This document shows positions 1 to 6,661 of a stretch of 7,783 bases of DNA, one piece after another. The stretch is from positions 1 through 7,783 of the forward strand of contig DAHWGX010000020.1 of NCBI GenBank assembly GCA_027335985.1, written 5' to 3'. The notes beneath the pieces are model-generated. The model worked only from the letters and a program-made list of their open reading frames with translations, was not told where the DNA came from and ran no database searches. This DNA comes from Nitrospirota bacterium (lineage in GTDB: Bacteria > Nitrospirota_A > Leptospirillia > Leptospirillales > Leptospirillaceae). Both the position numbers and the translations under genes were made by a program. Within the stretch, counting starts at the first letter, position 1; the number at the start of each line of letters is the position of its first letter.

Positions 1-41
1 GAGTCGGAACGAAAATGGTCCCGAACGGAAGGGATCCGGAG

Positions 42-281
42 ATGAAGAAACTGTCCATCAGCCTCGACGACACAACCTACGGACTGATATCGAGGGAGGC
101 CGCCGAATCCCGGAGGAAAGTTTCGCAGGTTGCAATCGAAGCGCTCCTGGCCGCTTTCCCTTCCGACGTCTGCCTGTGCGTCCGGTGCGGAAAGGTGTTC
201 AGCGTCGAGTGCGACGAGGGGAGCGTGAGAGAGGAAGGCGCATTCTGCAACAAACATCTGCCGAAGGAGGATGAGCTATGA
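42..281 (+). CDS. Ribbon-helix-helix protein with C-terminal zinc-knuckle-like motif
   Basis: A 79-residue protein that I cannot name. Residues 2-39 (starting KKLSISLDD) read as a ribbon-helix-helix DNA-binding fold: a short beta strand followed by two helices, as in CopG/Arc-type repressors. The tail carries C44, C46, C49, C57, C69 and H72. The C46-x2-C49 and C69-x2-H72 pairs could bind one zinc ion. I chose the ATG at 42 because AAGGG at 29-33 lies 8 bases upstream and the RHH strand then begins right at the start, as is usual. An in-frame ATG at 15 would add 9 residues. The stop overlaps the next start by 4 bases (ATGA), so the two proteins are translationally coupled. The likely role is a DNA-binding regulator of the integrated element; this is inferred from the fold and neighbours. 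The operon may begin upstream of the window. Confidence 0.7.
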   Translation: MKKLSISLDDTTYGLISREAAESRRKVSQVAIEALLAAFPSDVCLCVRCGKVFSVECDEGSVREEGAFCNKHLPKEDEL

Positions 282-790
282 CCGGTCAGGATTTGAAGGC
301 CCTGCGGAACGGGGCGCGAATGAGCGTCAAGGACCTGGCCAGAAAACTTGACGTGAACATCGCCACGATCTACGGATGGGAAGCCGGCCGATATCCAGTC
401 CCCGGAAAACGGGTGGCCCAGTGTCTTCGGATCTTCGGAAGAACCCGGGATGATGCGGCTCCGCAAGGCACTCCCGGAGTCCCGGCGGATCCTGGTCCTC
501 GCGAGGTGCTCCTTGCTCCGGAAAGTCTGGAAGAGATCCGGAAGACCCTCCGGAATGAGATCGGGAAAGCGAGGCTTGATGAAGAGTCCCTGAGCGCGAT
601 CCGGGCCCTGGTCAAGGAGGAACTACAGGAGGTCGTCGGAACCCTCGCGGCGGAGATCGTCCGGGTCGGGCGGACGCTCGAATCGAAACTGGATCCGCTC
701 CGGCTCACCCCCGAGGTGATCGCCTCGGCCAGGGAAGGGGACCGGTACCGGGGCCGCTGCCAGGAAGTGCTGACGGGGAGGAGTTGGTAA
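278..790 (+). CDS. XRE-family helix-turn-helix protein with long helical C-terminus
   Basis: A 170-residue protein. Residues 4-53 match an XRE/Cro-type HTH; the segment from the LARKLDV helix through TIYGWEAGRYPVPG is the typical recognition-helix and following-turn pattern. After a Pro/Gly-rich linker (about 60-76), residues 80-138 are rich in E, K, R and L and look like one or two amphipathic helices, probably for oligomerisation. A strong ribosome-binding site, AAGGAGG at 264-270, sits 7 bases before the ATG. The start overlaps the stop of the RHH gene by 4 bases. Phage-like elements use such proteins as repressors of integration and transfer genes, and the position upstream of the excisionase and integrase genes fits. 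The target genes are not shown by the sequence. The C-terminal part is not one I recognise, and the real function could be different. Confidence 0.75.
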   Translation: MTGQDLKALRNGARMSVKDLARKLDVNIATIYGWEAGRYPVPGKRVAQCLRIFGRTRDDAAPQGTPGVPADPGPREVLLAPESLEEIRKTLRNEIGKARLDEESLSAIRALVKEELQEVVGTLAAEIVRVGRTLESKLDPLRLTPEVIASAREGDRYRGRCQEVLTGRSW

Positions 791-831
791 AAATAACCGG
801 CTGAAAAACCTGATTTTATGGGCCAAGATCT

Positions 832-854
832 GGTCAATACGGAATTCGGTCAAT
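832..854. repeat. Direct repeat GGTCAAT, two copies
   Basis: GGTCAAT occurs at 832-838 and again at 848-854, so the copies are 16 bases apart start to start. They lie in the non-coding gap between the XRE gene and the excisionase gene, where an element regulator or Xis might bind. The copies are short and could be chance. Confidence 0.35.
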
Positions 855-883
855 GAGGACAGAGACGATGAGTTCTTTTCCAC

Positions 884-904
884 AGGGTTTTCAGACCCTT
901 TTTT
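884..904 (+). terminator. Rho-independent terminator-like hairpin
   Basis: AGGGT (884-888) pairs with ACCCT (895-899) around a 6-base loop, and T899 begins a run of six T. This is terminator-like on the plus strand, about 95 bases after the XRE stop and 34 bases before the excisionase start. The stem is only 5 bp, so termination may be partial. It would separate the regulatory pair from the xis-int pair. Confidence 0.45.
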
Positions 905-937
905 CCGGGCGAAGCGTCAAAACCCGAGATTGCGGCG

Positions 938-1243
938 ATGTTCTGGAAGATTGAACAGGTCGCCGAATTTCTGGCCGTCACCCCGTCGATGGTGTACAAG
1001 CTCAGCAAAAACGGGGAGATCCCCTGCTACCGGTTCGGCCGATGCGTCCGATTCGATCCCGACCGCGTGCGGGAATGGGTCAAGACCTGCGAGGTCAAAC
1101 CTTTCGAGGTCCCCCAAATCCGCCCTGCCAAACCCACGGGACCCCGGTCGCCCGACGCGATCGACGCCCTGATTTCCAAGGCCAAGAGAGCCGTATATAC
1201 TCGGTCCAGCGGAAACTCCGGCCCGGGGAAAGGAGGAAAATGA
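938..1243 (+). CDS. Excisionase-like helix-turn-helix protein
   Basis: A 101-residue protein whose first 50 residues fit the excisionase/MerR-like HTH_17 family. IEQVAEFLAVTPSMVYKLSKNGEIP forms the helix-turn-helix (about residues 5-29). It is followed by YRFGRCVRFDPDRVREWV (31-48), the usual wing and closing helix. The rest is a basic, Pro/Gly-rich tail without a recognised domain. Excisionases bend DNA at attachment sites and direct the integrase toward excision. The gene sits directly upstream of the integrase, with one base between this stop and the integrase ATG, so the two are almost certainly co-transcribed. No good Shine-Dalgarno sequence precedes the ATG and no ATG, GTG or TTG lies in frame upstream before a stop, so translation is probably weak. 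Similar short HTH proteins can also be transcription regulators. Confidence 0.78.
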   Translation: MFWKIEQVAEFLAVTPSMVYKLSKNGEIPCYRFGRCVRFDPDRVREWVKTCEVKPFEVPQIRPAKPTGPRSPDAIDALISKAKRAVYTRSSGNSGPGKGGK

Positions 1244-1244
1244 C

Positions 1245-2288
1245 ATGGGCCTGTACAAGAGAGGAACTCTCTGGTGGATGCGGTTTTCCATCCAGGGCAA
1301 ACAGATTCGGCGATCGACCGGCACGTCCGACCGGAAGCTTGCGGACAAGGTCTTCAAAAAAGTGATGGGCGAAATCGCCGAAGGGGACTGGTTCGAGCGG
1401 TTGCCCGGCGAAGAGAAGACCCTGTCGGAACTGTTCGGCAAGTATCTCGATGAACATTCGAAACCGAACAAGTCCGGAAAGTCCTACGTCCGGGACAAGG
1501 CCATCGCGGAGCGCATGGTGAAGGAATTCGGTGACGTGACCGTGGCCGAAATCTCGGCGGAAGCGATCTTCGACTACAAGAAAAAGCGCCGGGAGGAAAA
1601 TGTGGCCCCTGCCACGCTGAACAAGGAACTGTCCTTCCTGCGGCATGCCCTCGAAATGGCGGTCGTGTGGGAATGGCTTGAAATCAACCCGGCCGTGCGA
1701 ATCCCCCGGGAAAAAGTCAAAAACAGGATGGAGCGGTGGCTCGCGCCGGAGGAGGAGGAACGGCTGTTGGATTCCTGTCCCGAATGGCTGCGGGACCTGG
1801 TGGTATTCGCTCTGAACACCGGATTCCGGCAGGGGGAGATCCTGGCTCTCACCTGGAACCAGGTCGACCTGAACCGGAAGGCGATTCTCTTCTGGGACCA
1901 GAAGAACAGCGGACGGGATACCGTCCCCCTCAACGAGAAGGCGGTAGAGGTCCTGAGAAAAATCTGGAAAGTCAGAAGCCTTTCGTCCGACCACGTCTTT
2001 CTGTCATCGAACGGAACGCCGTTCATAGCCCGGAACGTCATCCGGTCCTTCTCGCTGGCGCTTGAAAAGGCCGGGATCCCGGAGTTCCGGTTTCACGATC
2101 TGCGGCACACCTTCGCGACCCGCCTGGTCCATGCGGGAGTGGATCTCTACACGGTCCAGAGGCTGGGGCGATGGAGGTCCATGTCCATGGTCATGCGTTA
2201 CGCGCATCACAGCCTGGAAAGTCTCCGGACCGGCATGGAAGCGGTCAACCGGCTTCCCGGCACAAATTTAGCACAGCCCGGAAAATAG
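1245..2288 (+). CDS. int: Tyrosine recombinase / site-specific integrase
   Basis: A complete 347-residue phage-type integrase. The N-terminal 50 residues resemble an arm-binding domain, about 58-145 the SAM-like core-binding domain, and 165-325 the catalytic domain. The catalytic residues can be read: R195 in NTGFRQGE, K220 in the WDQKNSG hairpin, H284 and R287 in FHDLRHTFATRL, W310 in LGRWRSM (Trp in the position often held by His, a known active variant), and nucleophile Y319 in MRYAH. AGGAGG at 1231-1236 is 8 bases before the ATG. The gene follows the excisionase gene by one base and ends 45 bases before the 3' end of the tRNA-Gly gene. This is the arrangement of elements that integrate into the 3' end of a tRNA gene. 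Nothing suggests inactivation. Confidence 0.95.
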   Translation: MGLYKRGTLWWMRFSIQGKQIRRSTGTSDRKLADKVFKKVMGEIAEGDWFERLPGEEKTLSELFGKYLDEHSKPNKSGKSYVRDKAIAERMVKEFGDVTVAEISAEAIFDYKKKRREENVAPATLNKELSFLRHALEMAVVWEWLEINPAVRIPREKVKNRMERWLAPEEEERLLDSCPEWLRDLVVFALNTGFRQGEILALTWNQVDLNRKAILFWDQKNSGRDTVPLNEKAVEVLRKIWKVRSLSSDHVFLSSNGTPFIARNVIRSFSLALEKAGIPEFRFHDLRHTFATRLVHAGVDLYTVQRLGRWRSMSMVMRYAHHSLESLRTGMEAVNRLPGTNLAQPGK

Positions 2289-2333
2289 AGGGGAAAATGG
2301 CGAGGGAAAAACTTCTTAAGTCGTTGTGGATTA

Positions 2334-2360
2334 TGGAGCGGGAAACGGGATTCGAACCCG
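2334..2360. other. Probable attachment site (att) at the 3' end of tRNA-Gly
   Basis: The integrase ends just outside the 3' end of the tRNA gene. Tyrosine integrases of this kind usually cross over inside the tRNA T-arm and acceptor segment, and the element restores the gene's 3' end. The exact core cannot be set here because the second copy would lie left of the window; the coordinates cover the CCA, acceptor and T-arm side. This placement is inferred from gene order. Confidence 0.5.
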
Positions 2361-2408
2361 CGACCCTCGCCTTGGCAAGGCGATGCTCTACCGCTGAGCT
2401 ATTCCCGC
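2334..2408 (-). tRNA. glyT: tRNA-Gly (anticodon GCC)
   Basis: Read on the minus strand the gene folds into a full cloverleaf. The acceptor stem GCGGGAA pairs with TTCCCGC. The D-arm is GCTC...GAGC, the anticodon stem-loop holds GCC within CTTGCCAAG, and the T-arm is GCGGG-TTCGAAT-CCCGT. The discriminator is T and the CCA is encoded in the DNA (TGG at 2334-2336 on the plus strand). It reads glycine codons GGC and GGT. Its 3' end faces the integrase, and the gene is intact despite the insertion. The symbol is given by anticodon convention only. Confidence 0.95.
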
Positions 2409-2433
2409 TAAAAGGAGAGAAAAGAACCTGTTT

Positions 2434-2462
2434 AAGATACGAAAATTTTTGCCCAAGGTCAA
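2434..2462 (-). promoter_or_regulatory. Sigma-70-type promoter for tRNA-Gly
   Basis: On the minus strand the -35 is TTGACC (2457-2462, five of six matches), followed by a 17-base spacer and a -10 of TATCTT (2434-2439, four of six). Transcription would start near 2427, leaving a leader of about 19 bases before the tRNA 5' end. It lies on the host side, so insertion of the element leaves tRNA expression in place. Confidence 0.7.
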
Positions 2463-2487
2463 CATCCCCGGCCCAGGAACCGGAACG

Positions 2488-3000
2488 CTACTCCTGATCG
2501 GAGAGAAGGGGTGGCGAAAAATCCTCTCCGATCCGGGCGGGATCCTTGCGAAAGCAGATGAGATGCAGCCTGATGTAATGATCCGGCATCAAAAAATCCG
2601 GAATATATCCCAGGCCGAGAAAAAACCGGATGTTCTCTCCCAGAACGAGCATCGTGCAGACGGATATCTTATGGCAGGAGGAGGGCGCCAACCGCTCGAT
2701 CGCTCCCATGAGGGCATGGCCGACCCCCTTTTTCCGGGACTCCTGATCCACGAAGAGCTTGCGGATCAGCCAGACTCCCTCCACCTCCCGTCCACGGATC
2801 CCTCCGAGAATCTTTCCATCCCCTCCCCGCGCCACCAGAATCCGTGTGGTGGGAAATTCGGCACGACACTCTTCCGGGGTTTCCCGGGTCCAGACAGAGG
2901 TATCAAACAGGGTGGCATGGGTCCGGAAGGCCGATGCCTGAAGAGCCAGGAATGCGGGAATATCCTGTTCCCTCAATGAAAGAATCTCGATTGTCTCCAT
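2488..3000 (-). CDS. GNAT-family N-acetyltransferase
   Basis: A 170-residue cytosolic enzyme of the GNAT fold, expected to transfer an acetyl group from acetyl-CoA to an amine. The acetyl-CoA pyrophosphate-binding motif A is clear: a beta strand VWLIRKLFVD (77-85) followed by RKKGVG (89-94), which fits the R/Q-x-x-G-x-G pattern, then a helix. Near the C-terminus, NIRFFLGLGY (123-132) is the usual motif B region. The substrate cannot be told. I placed the start at the ATG at 3000 because GGAG lies 5 bases upstream; a TTG 24 bases further upstream would be a weaker start. The gene reads toward the tRNA on the same strand, with its stop 26 bases before the tRNA -35 box. It is divergent from the FAD oxidoreductase gene, and I see no strong promoter in the 157-base gap between them. 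Confidence 0.85.
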   Translation of the reverse strand: METIEILSLREQDIPAFLALQASAFRTHATLFDTSVWTRETPEECRAEFPTTRILVARGGDGKILGGIRGREVEGVWLIRKLFVDQESRKKGVGHALMGAIERLAPSSCHKISVCTMLVLGENIRFFLGLGYIPDFLMPDHYIRLHLICFRKDPARIGEDFSPPLLSDQE

Positions 3001-3157
3001 CCGATCTCCATTCAGAATTGACAATCCTCCCCTTGCAGGGACGGGGGTTTCCGGGAGGCCCGATTCCAGTTTATCATTTCAGAAAGGACTCTCCCATTCC
3101 TTCGGCACAAGAAGATGTATCAAAGGAACGTGACCATAATGTCGGGGCGGGGTTGCG

Positions 3158-4612
3158 ATGTATGACGAGGCCATAGTCGGAGGAGGGGTGGGCGGGATCC
3201 TGACGGGAGCCATGCTGGCCCATGGAGGACGTGCAGTCATCCTCTTCGAAGCCATGGATTACCTGGGAGGATGCTCCGGAACCTTCAAGCGGGGAGGATT
3301 TGCCTACAATGCCGGGGCGACGACCCTTGTCGGCCTTTCCCCTGCCCTTCCCTTGGGATTTCTGGCGCAGACGCTTGGCGTGACACTTTCCGTCAAGGCC
3401 ATCGACCCCGCCCTCAGGGTCCATCTTCCCGACCGGGAGGTCCGTATGTTCCAAAACCGCTCCCGCCTGGTCGGGGAGCTCTCCCGGGCTTTCCCCCAAG
3501 ACGACGTCGAAGGTCTCTGGAAGAGGATTTTCCGTGTCTCCGATGCCGCCTGGAGTGTCATGAGGGATCTCCCCCCCTTTCCTCCCCGAAGCGTCAAGGA
3601 GCTCCGGAGTGCCGCCCGGGCCCTCGTGCACCTTGTTTCCCGAGGAGGCCCCGATGTCCTGCGCTCCGCCAAAACCGTTGTCTCCTCCCACGTGAAGACC
3701 CCTCCCTTTCGACACTTTCTCGACCAGCTTCTGCTGATCACCAACCAAGCCTTCTCCGATGAGGTCCCCTTTCTGGCAGGAGCCCTGGGCCTCTCCTACA
3801 CGACCCTCGACAATTACAGCGCCCTGGGAGGAATGGGTGCCGCGGCCGAGGCTTTCGCCAGGAAAATCCCCGTCGTCATGAAGCAGACGCTCGTCCGGAA
3901 GATCGAAAGGAATGGAGGGACCTTTCGTCTTCATACCACACGGGGGAGCTTCGAAGCCCGAAGAGTCATCCTGAACCGGGATGTCTGGGGAGCCGCCTCT
4001 CTATTTGACGATCCCTCCCTGAAAACCCTCGAGACCAAGAGGCAGGTCCGCTACCGGGACCGGTGGGGGGCCGTAACACTCCATTTCATGGTTCGAAACG
4101 ACTTTCCCGGAGACTTCGAGGCGCACCACCAGATCCACCATCCCCTCAATCCTGAAACCGGAAGCCGCTCTTTTTTTCTCTCCCTCTCCGAGCCATCCGA
4201 CGAACGGCTCTCTCCCGGGGGATTCCGGAGCGTCACGATCTCCACACACACCGAACTCCCGCGTTGGGAGAATCTCTCTTTGGATGGTTACCGGGACAAG
4301 AAGGACCGCTTTCGCGACTTTGTCCTCTTGGCACTCTACCGGGCCATTCCCGAATTTCGCAACGCCGAAAAGGGGGCGATTTTGGTCGGAACACCCCGGA
4401 CCTTTGCTCGCTATACCCGAAGAACCGGAGGCACTGTTGGCGGGATTCCCCTGCGTCTCAGACATTTTCCGCTCGGCTATCCCTCATCCCTCACTCCCCT
4501 TGAAAATGTCTACTTCGTCGGAGACAGCGTCTTCCCGGGACAGGGCTGGCCCGGAGTGGCCGTGGGAGCGATGGGCCTCGTCCGACGACTTGAACCGGAT
4601 CTCCTGACCTGA
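3158..4612 (+). CDS. FAD-dependent oxidoreductase, phytoene desaturase / carotenoid isomerase (CrtI/CrtISO-like) family
   Basis: A 484-residue flavoprotein, about the normal length for the CrtI/CrtISO/amine-oxidase superfamily. The Rossmann FAD-binding motif is at the very N-terminus: AIVGGGVGG (5-13), acidic E31 binding the ribose, then GGCSGTF (37-43). The C-terminal FAD motif is YFVGDSVFPGQGWPGVA (452-468), very similar to the GDS-FPGQG signature of carotenoid isomerases and desaturases. These enzymes desaturate or isomerise polyene chains, often at the membrane. No crtB, crtE or other carotenoid gene is in the window, so the substrate is unknown; an unrelated NAD(P)/FAD oxidoreductase role is possible. 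The start is well placed, with only 6 residues before the glycine motif, but its ribosome-binding site is only a loose G-rich stretch (3142-3152). The ankyrin gene follows after 35 bases and may be co-transcribed. Confidence 0.85.
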   Translation: MYDEAIVGGGVGGILTGAMLAHGGRAVILFEAMDYLGGCSGTFKRGGFAYNAGATTLVGLSPALPLGFLAQTLGVTLSVKAIDPALRVHLPDREVRMFQNRSRLVGELSRAFPQDDVEGLWKRIFRVSDAAWSVMRDLPPFPPRSVKELRSAARALVHLVSRGGPDVLRSAKTVVSSHVKTPPFRHFLDQLLLITNQAFSDEVPFLAGALGLSYTTLDNYSALGGMGAAAEAFARKIPVVMKQTLVRKIERNGGTFRLHTTRGSFEARRVILNRDVWGAASLFDDPSLKTLETKRQVRYRDRWGAVTLHFMVRNDFPGDFEAHHQIHHPLNPETGSRSFFLSLSEPSDERLSPGGFRSVTISTHTELPRWENLSLDGYRDKKDRFRDFVLLALYRAIPEFRNAEKGAILVGTPRTFARYTRRTGGTVGGIPLRLRHFPLGYPSSLTPLENVYFVGDSVFPGQGWPGVAVGAMGLVRRLEPDLLT

Positions 4613-4647
4613 ACCTTGACCAGAGCCCCTTTCAAATGGAGCCTGAC

Positions 4648-5334
4648 ATGACCAGACCCTATACTCTTCGTTTCAAACAAATCGGCAAGCTGATCCTTAT
4701 GCTCCTTGGCCTTTCAATGGGGACAGGGCTCGCAACCGCCTATGGAGCCCCTACCCCCCAGGCCGATCAGTCTCTTCTGGATGCAGCCTCAGCCGGGAAC
4801 CTTCCGCTGATCCGGCAAGCCCTCTCAAATGGCGCCGACATCAACGTCCGGACCCGTTTCGGCAACACACCGCTCATGTGGGCCGTCACTCAAGGGCATG
4901 CCGATGCCGTGCGCCTCCTGCTCTCTGATGGGGCCAATCCGGGATCCACAAACAAAACCGGCATGTCTCCTCTCATGGCCGCAACACTCACCGGCCAGGA
5001 AAAGATCGCCCGCCTGCTTCTTCAGGGCGGGGCCCCCGTCAACGCCCCTTCCCGGACAGGGATGACGCCCTTGATTCTGGCCGCAGGGCGCGACAGTCTT
5101 CCCATGACCCGACTTCTGATAAAACACGGAGCCAGGGTCAACCAGGCCGACAGCGAGGGCCGCACCCCCCTCATGTGGGCGGCGCAAACGGGCGACAAGT
5201 CGCTGGTTCGACTCCTGCTAAAATCAGGGGCCGATCCGGCCAGAAAGGATCGGGAGGGGCGGACGGCCGGAGATTTGGTTCGGGACACACATCCCCGAAC
5301 GGCAGACTTGATTGATCACTGGAAGCAGCACTAG
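4648..5334 (+). CDS. Exported ankyrin-repeat protein
   Basis: A 228-residue protein with an N-terminal signal peptide: positive residues (R3, R8, K10, K14), a hydrophobic core at 15-30, and a likely cleavage site in AYGAP (31-35). It should act in the periplasm or outside the cell. The mature part is almost entirely ankyrin repeats with an exact 33-residue period. The repeat starts are visible at 71 (FGNTPLMWA), 104 (TGMSPLMAA), 137 (TGMTPLILA) and 170 (EGRTPLMWAA), with one repeat before them (from about 38) and a partial cap from 203. Ankyrin repeats bind other proteins; the partner is unknown. I chose the ATG at 4648 over the ATG at 4636 because GGAG at 4638-4641 lies 6 bases before it. 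The gene follows the FAD oxidoreductase by 35 bases with no visible terminator, so a shared transcript is likely. Confidence 0.85.
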   Translation: MTRPYTLRFKQIGKLILMLLGLSMGTGLATAYGAPTPQADQSLLDAASAGNLPLIRQALSNGADINVRTRFGNTPLMWAVTQGHADAVRLLLSDGANPGSTNKTGMSPLMAATLTGQEKIARLLLQGGAPVNAPSRTGMTPLILAAGRDSLPMTRLLIKHGARVNQADSEGRTPLMWAAQTGDKSLVRLLLKSGADPARKDREGRTAGDLVRDTHPRTADLIDHWKQH

Positions 5335-5363
5335 GGAGGGGCAAAAATGAGAATGGGGGACAT

Positions 5364-5379
5364 GGAACCGGTCGGTTCC
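5364..5379. terminator. Inverted repeat between convergent genes, possible bidirectional terminator
   Basis: GGAACC and GGTTCC form a 6-bp stem around GGTC, between the convergent ankyrin and PAS-MCP genes. A second inverted repeat, TAGGGG (5396-5401) with CCCCTA (5409-5414), overlaps the MCP stop codon. Neither stem is directly followed by a T run; the nearest is T6 at about 5421 on the plus strand and T5 at 5343-5347 read on the minus strand. Termination is suggested by position more than by sequence. Confidence 0.35.
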
Positions 5380-5411
5380 TCGTCCCTCACCGTTTTAGGG
5401 GATCTAGCCCC

Positions 5412-6356
5412 CTATATCGCTTTTTTCAGGGAACTGACCAGGGACCGGATCACACCCGTCACCTCTGTGAGGCCACCAAAGCTTCTGTTTGCATCGGAGG
5501 CAACGGTTTGGGTTTTTTCGATCAAGGTGCTGTTTTCCGAGGATTTTTTTGCGATATCCGTCATGGCCTGGGTGATGGCCTGGGTATTCTGCTGGATTTC
5601 CCGGGTGGCATCCTGCACGCGCTGGGCCAGCTTCCGGACTTCGTCGGCCACCACGGCAAATCCCCGGCCGTTTTCTCCGGCTCGGGCGGCTTCGATGGCC
5701 GCGTTCAAAGCCAGAAGATTTGTCTGGGAAGCAATGTCGCGAATGGTCCCGACGATCTTGTTAATCTCCATGGCCTGGCCTGAAAGACTTTCGATGGAGC
5801 TTTTGAAATGGGAATTTTTTTCCAGGACCTCAGCCATCTTGCCATTCACGCCGGTAATGGCCTGCTCCCCTTCCCGGATCTTCGACTCAAGCGTGGCCGT
5901 CACCTCGGCCAGTTTGGTTTCGGCCTCGACCTGGGTCGTGAGATTCCGGGCGTTCTTGACCACCTGGACCACTTTGCCGGACGCATCGGTCACCGGAGTA
6001 TATTCCGCTTCGAGCCAGAGACTTTTGCCATTTCTGTCGACGCGCTCAAAAATCCCTTTGATGGGCGACCCATTTGCGAGTTGCCGCCAGAAGTTTTGAT
6101 AGGCCCCGCTCTGGGCATACTCAGGCTTGCAAAAGATCCGATGGTGTTGCCCCTTCACCTGATCGAGGGTATAGCCCACGGCTTTCAGAAAATTGTCATT
6201 GGCATCAAGGATGACCCCTTCGGGGGTAAATTCTATAATCGCCGTGGTCCTGTTGATGGCATCCCACAAGGTTTCAAGCTCCGAAAGTCTTTTGGAATCA
6301 GCTTCCTTCATGAACGGTTCTTGATTGGACGCTTTGTGTGGGGTGGCCAAATTCAT
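5412..6356 (-). CDS. Soluble PAS-domain methyl-accepting chemotaxis transducer
   Basis: A 314-residue signal transducer with no membrane segment. Residues 30-143 form one PAS domain with the pattern seen in BdlA/Aer-like proteins: [17 protein letters not shown], then HHRIFC (71-76), then [20 protein letters not shown] short coiled coil follows. The MCP signalling hairpin tip is plain at 212-244 ([19 protein letters not shown], then [13 protein letters not shown]). Such proteins relay a cytosolic signal, often redox or oxygen, to CheA through CheW. PAS cofactors can be FAD or haem; the sequence does not settle which. The signalling domain is short on both sides of the tip, and no CheR/CheB-docking pentapeptide ends the protein (C-terminus SSLKKAI). 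AGGA lies 6 bases before the ATG. A sigma-28-like promoter lies about 70 bases upstream. No other chemotaxis gene is in the window. Confidence 0.92.
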   Translation of the reverse strand: MNLATPHKASNQEPFMKEADSKRLSELETLWDAINRTTAIIEFTPEGVILDANDNFLKAVGYTLDQVKGQHHRIFCKPEYAQSGAYQNFWRQLANGSPIKGIFERVDRNGKSLWLEAEYTPVTDASGKVVQVVKNARNLTTQVEAETKLAEVTATLESKIREGEQAITGVNGKMAEVLEKNSHFKSSIESLSGQAMEINKIVGTIRDIASQTNLLALNAAIEAARAGENGRGFAVVADEVRKLAQRVQDATREIQQNTQAITQAMTDIAKKSSENSTLIEKTQTVASDANRSFGGLTEVTGVIRSLVSSLKKAI

Positions 6357-6661
6357 GGATGATCCTTTCGCCCAAGAGTAGGCTGTACTGCGGTTATCAA
6401 AGCTTTATTGCCCGCTTATTCATTCTCATCGGTTGATGTTTCAGCAACTTGACCCTTCAGGGATATCGAGCAGAATCTTTTCCATCTCGTTTTAATTGCA
6501 ACAGCTTCATTATCCCCAGACGCTTCAAGGCCTGTCAATTCACGCCCTCATAGCTTCAGGCTTAACTTTTCCAAGGTAGGCACGAAGGAAGCCCCTTTCA
6601 GCAACTCTCAGTATATTTCCCACAAATATTTCAAGAAAAACCAAAGCCGGATTCCCGCTAC
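6357..6661. other. Non-coding stretch upstream of the PAS-MCP gene
   Basis: About 300 bases without a supported gene. The part next to the MCP gene holds the sigma-28-like promoter. TTTCAGCAACT occurs twice (6439-6449 and 6596-6606). The rest is relatively A/T-rich, with no coding pattern that I can recognise on either strand. Confidence 0.6.
6426..6452 (-). promoter_or_regulatory. Sigma-28 (FliA)-like promoter upstream of the PAS-MCP gene
   Basis: Read on the minus strand: TCAAGTTG (6445-6452), 11 bases, then ACCGATGA (6426-6433). Against the enterobacterial sigma-28 consensus TAAAGTTT-N11-GCCGATAA each half matches 6 of 8 and the spacing is exact. The start site would be near 6419, giving a 5' leader of about 60 bases. 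Control of a chemotaxis transducer by the flagellar sigma factor makes biological sense. The match is not perfect and was found by eye. Confidence 0.5.

Noticed and set aside
1095..1994. Long 299-codon minus-strand ORF opposite the integrase
   Set aside because: Antisense shadow of a high-G+C gene; no domain pattern, while the plus strand encodes a complete integrase.
2172..2177. Trp310 instead of His in the integrase, considered as an inactivating change
   Set aside because: Trp at this place is a known functional alternative in tyrosine recombinases; all other catalytic residues are present.
2171..2497. Plus-strand ORF across the tRNA-Gly gene
   Set aside because: It overlaps the integrase end in another frame and is mainly the antisense of the tRNA; the well-known spurious METGFEPAT-type peptide.
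3018..3023. Perfect TTGACA as a -35 box upstream of the FAD oxidoreductase gene
   Set aside because: No -10-like hexamer at a suitable distance; the next bases are G-rich.
3074..3934. 286-codon minus-strand ORF opposite the FAD oxidoreductase
   Set aside because: Gly/Asp-rich shadow without any family pattern; the plus strand holds clear FAD motifs.
5347..6362. Plus-strand ORFs opposite the PAS-MCP gene
   Set aside because: Low-complexity shadows; the minus strand encodes the MCP signature.
6651..6660. ATTCCCGCTA identical to the tRNA-Gly 5' end (2401-2410), next to the integrase scar, considered as an att remnant
   Set aside because: Only 10 bases, and it matches the 5' rather than the 3' end of the tRNA, which is the wrong end for this type of integration; likely chance.
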